From assembly GCF_043099285.1 (NCBI RefSeq), contig NZ_CP170723.1, positions 2,294,001 to 2,358,000 on the forward strand: a DNA stretch of 64,000 bases. Reading direction: 5' to 3'. The position numbers and the translations under genes are program-made. The DNA comes from Oryzobacter telluris (lineage in GTDB: Bacteria > Actinomycetota > Actinomycetes > Actinomycetales > Dermatophilaceae). Shown in pieces: positions 32,200-40,403 of the stretch. Each line of letters begins with the position of its first letter. Within the stretch, counting starts at the first letter, position 1. Below the pieces are notes generated by a model. It was not told the origin of the DNA. It did not search any database and was given only the letters and a program-made list of their open reading frames with translations.

Positions 32200-32889
32200 T
32201 CACTCCGCCGTCTCGGCCGCGACGACGTCGAGGACGGCCTCGACGCTCTCGTCGAAGTCGAGGTCGGAGGTGTCGACGAGGACGACACCCTCGGCCGCCT
32301 CGGTGAACGAGGACACCGTGGAGTCGTCCCGGTCGCGGCGGACCACCTGGTCGCGGGTGGCCTCGACGGCAGCGGCGTCGACCGAGCCGTGCAGCTCGGC
32401 GGACCGGCGGCGCAGCCGGGCCTCCTCGGAGGCGGTGAGGAGCACCCGCACGCGGGCGTCGGGAGCGACGACGGTGGTGATGTCGCGGCCCTCGGCCACC
32501 ACTCCCCCGGTCTGCTCGGCGGACCGGGCCATGAGGTCGCGCTGCAGGGTGCGCATGACGGCGCGCACGTCGAGGTTGGTCGCGACCGCGGAGACCGCCG
32601 TGCTCACCCGCGTGGTGCGGATGGCCTCGCCGACGTCGGTGCCCCCCACGGCGACGGTCGGGGCGCCGGGGTCGGTGCCGATGTCGAGGGGCAGCTCGCG
32701 CGCCGCACGGGCCACGGCCTCGCCGTCGGTGAGGTCAACGCCCTGCTCGAGGCACCACCAGGTGAGCGCGCGGTACATCGCCCCGGTGTCGAGGTAGCCG
32801 ACGCCGAGGCGGCGGGCCACGGCCTTGGAGACGCTGCTCTTGCCGGAGCCGGAGGGGCCGTCGATCGCGATCGTCAGGGGTGCGGTCAT
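32200..32889 (-). CDS. cmk: Cytidylate kinase
   Basis: A 229-residue CMP kinase. The P-loop GPSGSGKSS is at residues ~11-19, followed by YLDTGAMYRALTW (nucleotide-monophosphate site) and EGRDITTVV with RD residues; RRRSAELHG is part of the lid. It phosphorylates CMP and dCMP. TAGGCT lies 8 nt before ATG 32889 with no ribosome binding site, suggesting an internal leaderless promoter in this gene run. It sits between tyrA and plsC; cmk next to der is a common arrangement in actinobacteria. Confidence 0.94.
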   Translation of the reverse strand: MTAPLTIAIDGPSGSGKSSVSKAVARRLGVGYLDTGAMYRALTWWCLEQGVDLTDGEAVARAARELPLDIGTDPGAPTVAVGGTDVGEAIRTTRVSTAVSAVATNLDVRAVMRTLQRDLMARSAEQTGGVVAEGRDITTVVAPDARVRVLLTASEEARLRRRSAELHGSVDAAAVEATRDQVVRRDRDDSTVSSFTEAAEGVVLVDTSDLDFDESVEAVLDVVAAETAE

Positions 32890-32897
32890 GGGCCGGA

Positions 32898-32903
32898 AGC
32901 CTA
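32898..32903 (-). promoter_or_regulatory. Leaderless-type -10 box of cmk
   Basis: TAGGCT (minus strand, 32903-32898), 8 nt before ATG 32889; no Shine-Dalgarno sequence. Confidence 0.5.
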
Positions 32904-32912
32904 GTGGCGACC

Positions 32913-33992
32913 TCAGCCGTGCAGGCGCCAGCCCCGGTCGGCCAGCGCCGACGCGAGCCCGGCGGCGGCCGCGGGCACGACGTCGACCTCCGCGACACCG
33001 AACGGCTGGCCGAGCCCGTGGTCGAGGTGGAACTCCTCGATGTTGGTGCCGATCGCGCCGATGTCGGCGAACAGGCGCCCCAGCTGGCCGGGCTCGTCCG
33101 GGATGAGGACGCGCACGGTCTCGTAGGAGGTCGGGGCGGCGCCGTGCTTGCCGGGGATGCGGGCGTGGCCGGCGTTGCCGGCGGCGATGGCCTTCGCGAG
33201 GGTCCCGCGGGCGCCGGGGGCGTCGGTGGAGGCGCTCAGCTCGTCGAGGGCGGCGACCACGCGGTCGAGGTCGGCGGCGAGGTCGGCGAGCACCGCCCGC
33301 ACGGCCGGGGCGTTTCCCGCGAGGATCTGGGTCCACAGGCGGGGGTCGCTCGCCGCGATGCGGGTGACGTCGCGCAGGCCCTGGCCGGCCAGCGCCACCG
33401 CCTGCTCGTCCAGGCCCTCGAGCCGGGCCGCGACGAGGCTGGCCGCCAGCTGCGGGACGTGCGAGACCGCGGCGACGGCGGCGTCGTGGCGCTCGGCGTC
33501 GAGGACGCTGACCGCGGCACCGGCCGAGCGCGCGACGGCGGCCACGACCTCGGTGACCGCGGGGTCGGTCTCGGCCGTGGGGGTGAGCACCCAGGCCCGG
33601 CCGTCGAACAGGTCGTGCCGCCCGGAGACGGCGCCGGAGCGCTCGCGGCCCGCCATCGGGTGCGACCCGCAGTACCGCGACAGGTCGGTGCCGCGCTCGC
33701 GCAGCCCGGCCAGGACCGTGCCCTTGACCGACGCGACGTCGGTGACGGCGGCCCGCGGGAAGCGCGCCACGACCTCGTGGACGGTGGCGGCGGTGACGTC
33801 CGGAGGGGTCGCGACGACGACGAGCTCGGGGTCGAGGTCCTCCCCGGGCAGCCGCCCGGCACCGAGGTCGCGGGCCAGCGCCACGTGGGTGGGGCTGATG
33901 TCCTCGAGCGTCACGTCGTCGCCGGCGCGCGACAGCGCCAGGCCCAGGCTCGTGCCGACGAGCCCGGTGCCGACGACGTGGACGCGGGTCAC
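32913..33992 (-). CDS. tyrA: Prephenate dehydrogenase with ACT domain
   Basis: A 359-residue TyrA-type enzyme making 4-hydroxyphenylpyruvate (tyrosine branch). The N-terminal Rossmann fold begins VVGTGLVGTSLGLALSRAG, SHPMAGRERSGA is the substrate His motif, and residues ~285-350 (RVLIPDEPGQLGRLFADIGAIG) form an ACT domain, probably binding tyrosine for feedback. GTG 33992 overlaps the rluB stop as GTGA. It is unusual in lying within the scpB-rluB-cmk run. Cytosolic dimer by family. Confidence 0.92.
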   Translation of the reverse strand: MTRVHVVGTGLVGTSLGLALSRAGDDVTLEDISPTHVALARDLGAGRLPGEDLDPELVVVATPPDVTAATVHEVVARFPRAAVTDVASVKGTVLAGLRERGTDLSRYCGSHPMAGRERSGAVSGRHDLFDGRAWVLTPTAETDPAVTEVVAAVARSAGAAVSVLDAERHDAAVAAVSHVPQLAASLVAARLEGLDEQAVALAGQGLRDVTRIAASDPRLWTQILAGNAPAVRAVLADLAADLDRVVAALDELSASTDAPGARGTLAKAIAAGNAGHARIPGKHGAAPTSYETVRVLIPDEPGQLGRLFADIGAIGTNIEEFHLDHGLGQPFGVAEVDVVPAAAAGLASALADRGWRLHG

Positions 33993-35029
33993 AGGTCGGC
34001 CGCCCGGTAGAGCGCGCCGACCTCCGCGGCCGTGAGGTTGCGCCACTTGCCCGCCTTGGTCTCGCCGAGGTGGATCGGGCCCACCTGGGTGCGCACCAGG
34101 GTGATGACGGGGTGGCCGACCTCGGCGAGCATCCGCCGCACGATGTGCTTGCGGCCCTCGTGGAGGACGAGCTCGACGAGCGCCTTGCCGGGCGCGGAGT
34201 CCAGGACGCGGAACGAGTCGACCTGCACCGGCCCGTCCTCGAGGTCGATCCCCTCGCGCAGCCGCTTGCCGAGGTCGCGCGGGACCGGGCCGGGGATCTG
34301 GGCGAGGTAGGTCTTCAGCACGCCGTACCGCGGGTGCTGGAGGCGGTGCGCGAGCTCGCCGTCGTTGGTGAGCAGGAGCAGGCCCTCGGTGTCGGCGTCG
34401 AGGCGGCCGACGTGGAACAGGCGCTCCTTGCGGTTGCCGACGAAGTCGCCGATGTCGACCCGGCCCAGGTCGTCGCTCATCGAGGTGACGACCCCGAGCG
34501 GCTTGTTGAAGGCGAGGTAGACCCGCGACTCGTCGAGCTGCACGCGCACGCCGTCGACGTGCACGGTCTGGTTGGTGCGGATCCGCACGCCGAGCTCGGT
34601 GACGACCTGGCCGTCGACGTCGACGCGGCCCTGGGTGATGAGGTCCTCGCAGACCCGGCGCGAGCCGACCCCGGCCGCGGCGAGCAGCTTCTGCAGGCGC
34701 ACGCCGTCGGGGTCGTGGACGTCGATGACCTCGCGGCTCACGGGCTTCTTGGGCTGGGTCGGCTGGCTGGGACGGGTCGTCCCGACGCCGAAGCGGTGGT
34801 CACGGGTGCCCTTCGAGGGCGAGGTGCCGCCGGTGCGGGGCCCACCGGCCTTGCCAGAGCCGCCGGGCCTGCCAGCGCCGCTGGGCTTGCCGGCGCCGCC
34901 CGCCCGGCCCGGACCACCGGGCTTGCCGGCGCCACGGCCGGAACCGGCACCGCGGCCTCCTCCGGTCGGACGACCACTGCCGCCGCCCTTGCCGGACGAC
35001 GCTCCTCCACGACTCTTCGGCGGCGTCAT
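33989..35029 (-). CDS. rluB: rRNA pseudouridine synthase RluB-type with long basic disordered tail
   Basis: A 346-residue RsuA/RluB-family synthase. An S4 RNA-binding domain (RLQKLLAAAGVGSRRVCEDLI, ~110-150) is followed by the catalytic core with GRLDADTEGLLLLTNDG (catalytic Asp) and RRMLAEVGHPV. It modifies 23S rRNA, U2605 region in E. coli. The first ~100 residues are an added Gly/Lys/Arg/Ser/Pro-rich tail (many GRPGG/GAGKP-like units), absent from the E. coli protein. ATG 35029 overlaps the scpB stop as ATGA. It is in the scpA-scpB-rluB-tyrA operon. Confidence 0.93.
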   Translation of the reverse strand: MTPPKSRGGASSGKGGGSGRPTGGGRGAGSGRGAGKPGGPGRAGGAGKPSGAGRPGGSGKAGGPRTGGTSPSKGTRDHRFGVGTTRPSQPTQPKKPVSREVIDVHDPDGVRLQKLLAAAGVGSRRVCEDLITQGRVDVDGQVVTELGVRIRTNQTVHVDGVRVQLDESRVYLAFNKPLGVVTSMSDDLGRVDIGDFVGNRKERLFHVGRLDADTEGLLLLTNDGELAHRLQHPRYGVLKTYLAQIPGPVPRDLGKRLREGIDLEDGPVQVDSFRVLDSAPGKALVELVLHEGRKHIVRRMLAEVGHPVITLVRTQVGPIHLGETKAGKWRNLTAAEVGALYRAADL

Positions 35030-35670
35030 GCGCGGCCTCCTTCGGCGATCTCGTCGAGCACGTCGACTTCGGGTAGGTACGGGGCGAGCGCAGGGAGGTC
35101 GTCCAGGCTCTGGAGACCGAGGCGCTCGAGGAAGTACGACGTGGTGCCGTACAGGGTGGCGGTGGACTCGGCGTCCTGGCCGAGCTCCTCGATGAGGCCG
35201 CGCGAGAGCAGCGTGCGGATGACGCCGTCGACGTTGACGCCGCGAACCGCTGCCACCCGAGAGCGTGACACGGGTTGGCGGTAGGCGATGACCGCGAGGG
35301 TCTCCAGGGAGGCCTGGGTGAGCCGTGCCTGCTGCCCGTCGAGGACGAACCGCTCGACCACCGGGGCGTACTCGTGCCGGCTGTACATCCGCCAGCCGCC
35401 GCCGACCTGGCGCAGGGTGAACCCGCGCGACTGCGCGGTGTAGCCCTCCTCGAGCTCGGCCAGCGCGGCCTCGACGTCGGCCACCGGCTGCTCCAGCGCG
35501 GACGCCAGCGAGTGGGAGCTCACCGGCTCGTCGACGACCATGAGGACGGCCTCGAGCGCCGCGTGGATGCCGCCCGGGAAGTCGGCGACGTCGAACGCGA
35601 GCTGCTCCTCCGGCGCCACGACGGCGGGCTCGGCCGCCTCGTCGGCGGGTGGGTGCTCGTGCTCACTCAT
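35026..35670 (-). CDS. scpB: Segregation and condensation protein ScpB
   Basis: A 214-residue winged-helix ScpB kleisin-partner. Landmarks are HAALEAVLMVVDEPVSSHSLASAL, GWRMYSRHEYAPVVERF, LTQASLETLAVIAYRQPVSRSRVAAVRGVNVDGVI and ELGQDAESTATLYGTTSYFLERLGL. With ScpA and Smc it forms the condensin that organises and segregates the chromosome. An acidic N-terminal extension (~1-30) is present. Its start lies within scpA (8-bp overlap), so translation is coupled. Smc itself is not in the window. Confidence 0.94.
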   Translation of the reverse strand: MSEHEHPPADEAAEPAVVAPEEQLAFDVADFPGGIHAALEAVLMVVDEPVSSHSLASALEQPVADVEAALAELEEGYTAQSRGFTLRQVGGGWRMYSRHEYAPVVERFVLDGQQARLTQASLETLAVIAYRQPVSRSRVAAVRGVNVDGVIRTLLSRGLIEELGQDAESTATLYGTTSYFLERLGLQSLDDLPALAPYLPEVDVLDEIAEGGRA

Positions 35671-36610
35671 CGGTGCTCTCCTGGGTCGTGTCCGTCGCGG
35701 GGGCGGCGTCGGGTGCCGCGTCGTCCTCCGGTGGCGGTTCGTCGAACTCGTCGGTGACCTCGATGTCGCCCTCCTCCGGCCCGGTCCAGCGGACCGTGAG
35801 CTCGGCGAGGGCCTCGGCCTGCTCGAAGGAGATCGCGGCCTCCCGGAACAGCTCGAGCAGGGCGAGGAAGCGGGCGACGACGACGAGGGTGGAGTCGGCG
35901 TCGGCGACGAGGCTGCGGAAGGACGCGACCCGCTCGCGGCGCAGCCGGTCGCCGATGACGACGGCCTGCTCGCGCACGCTGACCTGCGGGGCGTGCAGGT
36001 GGGCCAGCCCGACCGTGGGGACGGGCTTGGGCACGAGGGCCCGGGCCGCGATCATCGCGAGCTGCTCGGGCGTCACCGTCATGACGAGCTCGGGGAGCAG
36101 GGCGGCCACGTGCGGCTCGAGGGACGCCGTGCGCGGGTGCCGGCGCCCGGCCGTGGCCATCCGCTCCGCGAAGGTGTGGGCGATGTCCTTGAAGGCGCGG
36201 TACTGCAGCAGGCGCGCGAAGAGGATGTCGCGCGCCTCGATGAGCGCGAGGTCCTCCTCGTCCTCCGGCCCGGACTGCGGCAGGAGCCGCGCGGCCTTGA
36301 GGTCGAGCAGGGTGGCGGCGACCAGGAGGAACTCCGAGGCCTGCGAGAGGTCCCAGCCGTCGGGCTTGGCGCGCTCGGTGCGGATGTGCGCGATGAAGTC
36401 GTCGGTGACCTGGGCCAGCGCGATCTCGGTGATGTCGAGCTTGTGCTTGCTGATCAGCCCGAGGAGCAGGTCGAAGGGGCCGGCGAAGTTGTCCAGGCTC
36501 ACCGAGAACGCCGTGGCCGGGGCCCGCCGCGTGAGGACGCCACCGGGCGTGACGTCGTGGTCCGGGACCGGAGCGGCGCCGCCCCCGGGATGGTCGGGGG
36601 GCGTCGTCAT
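35663..36610 (-). CDS. scpA: Segregation and condensation protein ScpA
   Basis: A 315-residue kleisin. The N-terminal FSVSLDNFAGPFDLLLGLISKHKLDIT (~35-62) binds the Smc neck, and TEIALAQVTDDFIAHI and ASEFLLVAATLLDLKAARLLP follow. The C-terminal winged helix ends in an acidic Pro/Thr tail. It bridges the Smc dimer with ScpB. ATG 36610 (MTTPPDHPGGG) is chosen; an upstream in-frame ATG would extend over the parA stop. It lies 4 bp after parA, so ParA and ScpAB should be co-expressed. Confidence 0.94.
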   Translation of the reverse strand: MTTPPDHPGGGAAPVPDHDVTPGGVLTRRAPATAFSVSLDNFAGPFDLLLGLISKHKLDITEIALAQVTDDFIAHIRTERAKPDGWDLSQASEFLLVAATLLDLKAARLLPQSGPEDEEDLALIEARDILFARLLQYRAFKDIAHTFAERMATAGRRHPRTASLEPHVAALLPELVMTVTPEQLAMIAARALVPKPVPTVGLAHLHAPQVSVREQAVVIGDRLRRERVASFRSLVADADSTLVVVARFLALLELFREAAISFEQAEALAELTVRWTGPEEGDIEVTDEFDEPPPEDDAAPDAAPATDTTQESTDE

Positions 36611-36614
36611 CGGT

Positions 36615-37493
36615 TCAGGCCGCCCCGCCGCGCGCGATGAGCTCGCGGGCCAGCTGCCGGTACGCATCGGCCCCCTTGTGGCTGCCGTCGTAGGTGGTGA
36701 TGGGCTCGGCGGCCAGGGTGGCGTCGGGGAACTTCACGCTGCGCGAGATGACGGTGTGCAGGACGTCGTCGCCGAAGTGGTCGACGACGCTGGCCACGAC
36801 CTCGCGCGAGTGCAGGGTGCGGCCGTCGTACATCGTCGCGAGGATGCCGTCGACCTGCAGGCGCGGGTTGAGCCGGTCGGTGATCTTCTCGATGGTCTCC
36901 ACGAGCAGGGCCACGCCGCGCATCGCGAAGAACTCGCACTCGAGCGGGATGATCACGCCGTGCGCCGCGGTGAGGGCGTTGACGGTGAGCAGGCCGAGCG
37001 AGGGCTGGCAGTCGATCATGATGACGTCGTAGTCGTCCATGACCGGGCGCAGCACCCGCGCCAGGATCTGCTCGCGGGCGACCTCACCGACGAGCTGGAC
37101 CTCGGCGGCCGAGAGGTCGATGTTGGCCGGGAGGACGTCGAGGTCGGCGACCTTGGTCTTCTGGATGACCGAGCGGACGTCGTGCCCGCGCTCGACGAGC
37201 AGGTTGTAGACCGTGACGTCGAGCTCGTTGACGTTGATGCCCAGACCGACCGACAGGGCCCCCTGCGGGTCGAAGTCGACGAGGAGGACGCGGCGCCCGA
37301 CCTCGGCCAGGGCGGCACCGAGGTTGATGGTCGTCGTCGTCTTGCCGACGCCGCCCTTCTGGTTGCACATCGCGATGATGCGCGCCGGGCCGTGGGAGGC
37401 CAGCGGGGCCGGGACGGGGAAGTCGGGGAGGGGACGCCCGGTGGGCCCGACCTGGCCCGCGGTGCGGATCTGGAAGGCCGCCTCGGTGTCCAA
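36615..37493 (-). CDS. ParA family ATPase
   Basis: A 292-residue ParA/Soj-type ATPase. The deviant Walker A is QKGGVGKTTTTINLG, followed by LLVDFDPQGALSVGLG, YDVIMIDCQPSLGLLTVNAL and a conserved C-terminus with RSVKFPDA. It is an orphan ParA in the scpAB operon, distinct from the origin-linked parAB, and likely positions a chromosomal or division target. Best start: TTG 37493 (MDTEAAFQ), 8 nt after GGAGAAC; an ATG 19 codons upstream lies in sequence with no ribosome binding site. No parB follows. Confidence 0.88.
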   Translation of the reverse strand: MDTEAAFQIRTAGQVGPTGRPLPDFPVPAPLASHGPARIIAMCNQKGGVGKTTTTINLGAALAEVGRRVLLVDFDPQGALSVGLGINVNELDVTVYNLLVERGHDVRSVIQKTKVADLDVLPANIDLSAAEVQLVGEVAREQILARVLRPVMDDYDVIMIDCQPSLGLLTVNALTAAHGVIIPLECEFFAMRGVALLVETIEKITDRLNPRLQVDGILATMYDGRTLHSREVVASVVDHFGDDVLHTVISRSVKFPDATLAAEPITTYDGSHKGADAYRQLARELIARGGAA

Positions 37494-37583
37494 CGCTTGT
37501 TCTCCCCGGTGCCGGTGGTGCGATCGGTCAGCCTCGCGCTGATCGGGCACGACCCTATCAGCGGCGACGCGTCAGCCTGTGGA

Positions 37584-38495
37584 TCACCGGGCCCGAGGGT
37601 GGCTGTCGGCGTAGACCTCGCGCAGCCGCTGCACCGTGACGAGGGTGTACACCTGCGTCGTGGTCACCGACGCGTGGCCGAGGAGCTCCTGCACCACGCG
37701 GACGTCGGCCCCGCCCTCGAGCAGGTGGGTGGCGAAGCTGTGCCGCAGGGTGTGCGGCGAGAGGTGCCCGCCGAGGTGGGCCCGCTCGGCACAGGCCCGC
37801 AGCACGGTCCACGCGCTCTGGCGCGACAGCCGTCCCCCGCGGGTGTTGAGGAACAGGGCGGGCGTGCCGCGGCCCTTGCCGGCGAAGGTCGGGCGCCCGC
37901 GCACGAGCCACGCCGAGAGGGCCTCTGCCGCGTAGGAGCCGAGCGGGACGATCCGCTCCTTGCCGCCCTTGCCGCGCAGCCGGACCACGCCCTCCTCCCC
38001 CAGCACGTCGTCGACGTCGACGCCGACGGCCTCGGAGATGCGGGCCCCGGTTCCGTAGAGGACCTCGAGCAGGGCGCGGTCGCGCAGCGAGGCCGGGGTG
38101 TCGCCGACGGACGCAGCGGTGAGGAGGCGCTCGACCTCGTCGACGCCGATGGCCTTGGGCAGCCGCGACGGCGGGGTGGGTGGGCTGACCCGGCGAGCCG
38201 GGTCGGCATCGAGGACGCCCTCGAGGGCGAGGAAGCGGTGCAGCCCCCGGACGGCGACGAGGGTGCGGCCGGCGGAGGTGGCGGCCAGCGGCGGGTGGTC
38301 GGCGTCGCCCTCGCGCAGCCGGGCCAGGAACTCGCTCACGTGGGTCTCGCGGACGTCCTCGGGGCGCTCGACCCCCTCGGCGGCGAGGTACGCGCTCCAG
38401 CGGGCGAGGTCGCGCCGGTAGGCGGCGAGGGTGTGGTGGGACAGGCCGCGCTCGACGTCGAGGTGGGTGAGCCACGCGTCGACGGCCCGCCCCAC
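37584..38495 (-). CDS. xerD: Site-specific tyrosine recombinase XerD
   Basis: A 303-residue tyrosine recombinase. The N-terminal core-binding domain (VERGLSHHTLAAYRRDLARW) precedes a catalytic domain with Arg in GTGARISEAVGVDV, HTLRHSFATHLLEGG (His-x2-Arg), LLGHASVTTTQVYT (His and nucleophile Tyr). With XerC it resolves chromosome dimers at dif. GTG 38495 is chosen, giving a normal N-terminus; a CTG at 38537 overlaps the ald stop as CTGA and could be an alternative start, adding 14 residues. It is next to ald and parA-scpA. Confidence 0.93.
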   Translation of the reverse strand: MGRAVDAWLTHLDVERGLSHHTLAAYRRDLARWSAYLAAEGVERPEDVRETHVSEFLARLREGDADHPPLAATSAGRTLVAVRGLHRFLALEGVLDADPARRVSPPTPPSRLPKAIGVDEVERLLTAASVGDTPASLRDRALLEVLYGTGARISEAVGVDVDDVLGEEGVVRLRGKGGKERIVPLGSYAAEALSAWLVRGRPTFAGKGRGTPALFLNTRGGRLSRQSAWTVLRACAERAHLGGHLSPHTLRHSFATHLLEGGADVRVVQELLGHASVTTTQVYTLVTVQRLREVYADSHPRAR

Positions 38496-38533
38496 GGGGG
38501 TGGAGCGGGCCGTCGGCGTGCTGCGGGTGTCGG

Positions 38534-39649
38534 TCAGGACAGGGCCTCGTCGAGGGTGATGCTGTCCATGCCGAAGGCCTCGGCGACCGCGGCGTAGGTG
38601 ATGTGGCCGCCGTGGGTGTTCAGGCCCAGCGCGAGGGCCTGGTCGGCGCGCGAGGCGTCCTGCCAGCCCTTGTCGGCGAGCTTGATCGCGTACGACATCG
38701 TCGCGTTGGTGAGGGCCCAGGTGGAGGTGTGGGGCACCGCGCCCGGCATGTTCGCCACGCAGTAGTAGATCGAGTCGTGGACCTGGAAGGTCGGGTCGGC
38801 GTGGGTCGTGGGGCGCGAGTTCTCGAAGCAGCCGCCCTGGTCGATGGCGACGTCGACGAGGACCGAGCCGGGCTTCATCTGGGCGACCATGTCGTCGGTG
38901 ACGAGCTTGGGGGCCTTGGCTCCGGGGATGAGGACGGTGCCGATGACGAGGTCGGCACCGAGCACCTGCTCCTTGATCGACATCGCCGACGACGCGATCT
39001 GGGCGACGCGGTTGTCGTAGCGCCAGAAGCTCATCCGCAGCTTGTCGAGGTCGGTGTCGAGGAGGGTGACGTCGGCGCCCATGCCGAGCGCGATGTTCGC
39101 GGCGTTCTGGCCGGCGACGCCGGCCCCGATGACGACGACCTTGGAGTTGGCGACACCGCCGATGCCGCCCATGAGGACGCCGCGCCCGCCCTGCGCCTTC
39201 ATCATCGAGTGCGCGCCCACCTGCGGCGCGAGGCATCCGGCGACCTCGGACATCGGGTAGAGCAGCGGCAGCAGGCCCGAGGGGAGCTGCACCGTCTCGT
39301 ACGCGATGGAGGTGACCTTCTTGTCGACGAGCTCTTTGGTGAGCGGCTCGTCGGCGGCGAGGTGGAGGTAGGTGAAGAGGGTGAGGCCCTCGCGCAGGCG
39401 GTGGTACTCCTCGGCGACGGGCTCCTTGACCTTCATCACCATGTCCGACTCGCCCCACACGTCGTCGGCGGAGTCGAGGATGGTGGCGCCCTGGGAGACG
39501 TACTCCTCGTCGGTGATCGAGGACCCGAGCCCGGCGCCCTTCTGGACGAGCACGTCGTGCCCGCGGCGGACGAGCTCGTGCACGCCGACCGGGGTGATCC
39601 CGACCCGGAACTCGTTGTTCTTGACCTCGCTGGGGATGCCGACCTTCAC
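38534..39649 (-). CDS. ald: Alanine dehydrogenase
   Basis: A 371-residue NAD-dependent alanine dehydrogenase, the family-typical length. It begins VKVGIPSEVKNNEFRVGITP (substrate Arg/Lys), with YLHLAADEPLTKELV, the NAD Rossmann loop VIGAGVAGQNAANIALGMG, and NMPGAVPHTSTWALTNAT (His and Asn of the active site). It interconverts pyruvate plus ammonium and L-alanine, linking nitrogen and redox metabolism. GTG 39649 is chosen by family alignment; no strong ribosome binding site is present. TAGACT (39734-39729) is the -10 candidate, giving a ~73-nt leader. Confidence 0.95.
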   Translation of the reverse strand: MKVGIPSEVKNNEFRVGITPVGVHELVRRGHDVLVQKGAGLGSSITDEEYVSQGATILDSADDVWGESDMVMKVKEPVAEEYHRLREGLTLFTYLHLAADEPLTKELVDKKVTSIAYETVQLPSGLLPLLYPMSEVAGCLAPQVGAHSMMKAQGGRGVLMGGIGGVANSKVVVIGAGVAGQNAANIALGMGADVTLLDTDLDKLRMSFWRYDNRVAQIASSAMSIKEQVLGADLVIGTVLIPGAKAPKLVTDDMVAQMKPGSVLVDVAIDQGGCFENSRPTTHADPTFQVHDSIYYCVANMPGAVPHTSTWALTNATMSYAIKLADKGWQDASRADQALALGLNTHGGHITYAAVAEAFGMDSITLDEALS

Positions 39650-39728
39650 GATTACCAAGCCCTGTCTGACTCGTCGGTGCGCCGGGCTCCGTTGCCTCGG
39701 CGGCCGCACCCGGTTGGGGCGCGGTGCG

Positions 39729-39734
39729 AGTCTA
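39729..39734 (-). promoter_or_regulatory. -10 box of ald
   Basis: TAGACT on the minus strand (39734-39729), with a ~73-nt leader before GTG 39649. Predicted from sequence only. Confidence 0.4.
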
Positions 39735-39773
39735 GACCCGGCCGCGCCACCGACCAGACCCCGGGAGACCCCC

Positions 39774-40394
39774 ATGAAGCCGTACAGCGACCTGCCCGTC
39801 CGACGCACCCGACAGGTCCTCGCCGACCTGCTCGTCGTGGCCTGGGTGGTGCTCTGGGTGTGGGTCGGCAGGGCCGTGCAGGCGGCCGTGGCGACTCTCG
39901 CCGAGCCCGGCCGCGACCTCGCCGGGGCCGGCAGCAGCTTCCGCGGGACGATGACGTCGGCGGGCGACTCGGTCGACGACCTGCCGCTGCTCGACGACCG
40001 GATCGCCGAGCCGTTCCGGACGGCGGCGGGCGCCGGGGCGGGCATCGAGTCGGCCGGCAACGCCTTCGCCGACGGGGTGGAGAAGGCGGCGGTCGTCTTC
40101 GGGGTGGTGGTGGCCCTCGTGCCGGTCGTCGTCGTCCTGGTCTGGTGGCTCGTCGTGCGGCTGCGGTTCGCGCGCCGGGCGGGGGCCGCCCAGCGGTTCG
40201 TCGACGGCGCCCCCGACCTCGACCTGTTCGCGCTGCGGGCGATGGCGAACCAGCCGATGCCGCGCCTGGCCAAGGTGTCGCACGACCCCGCCGGGGCCTG
40301 GCGGCGCGGCGACCCCGAGGTGGTCCGCGCCCTCGCCACCCTCGAGCTGAAGGACTGCGGCATCAGGCCCCCCAAGCAGGTCACCCCCGCCTGA
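39774..40394 (+). CDS. Two-pass membrane protein of unknown function
   Basis: A 206-residue protein with a first hydrophobic segment at ~18-34 (VLADLLVVAWVVLWVWV), a ~70-residue exterior Gly/Ala/Ser-rich loop, a second segment at ~106-128 (VVFGVVVALVPVVVVLVWWLVV) and a cytoplasmic C-terminal ~80 residues with RFVDGAPDLDLFALRAMANQP. No catalytic motif is recognised. CGGGAGA lies 8 nt before ATG 39774. It is divergent from ald and convergent with hisS (9 bp). Similar unnamed proteins are common in actinobacteria; the function is unknown. Confidence 0.82.
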   Translation: MKPYSDLPVRRTRQVLADLLVVAWVVLWVWVGRAVQAAVATLAEPGRDLAGAGSSFRGTMTSAGDSVDDLPLLDDRIAEPFRTAAGAGAGIESAGNAFADGVEKAAVVFGVVVALVPVVVVLVWWLVVRLRFARRAGAAQRFVDGAPDLDLFALRAMANQPMPRLAKVSHDPAGAWRRGDPEVVRALATLELKDCGIRPPKQVTPA

Positions 40395-40403
40395 GGGCCT
40401 TGG

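Noticed and set aside
36615..37493. ParA as evidence for an integrated plasmid or partition locus
   Set aside because: No parB or parS-like sites follow, and the gene is embedded in a conserved chromosomal operon with scpA/scpB.
37584..38495. XerD as a phage-type integrase marking an island
   Set aside because: Sequence and size fit housekeeping XerD; no attachment repeats, excisionase or phage genes are nearby, and flanks are core genes.
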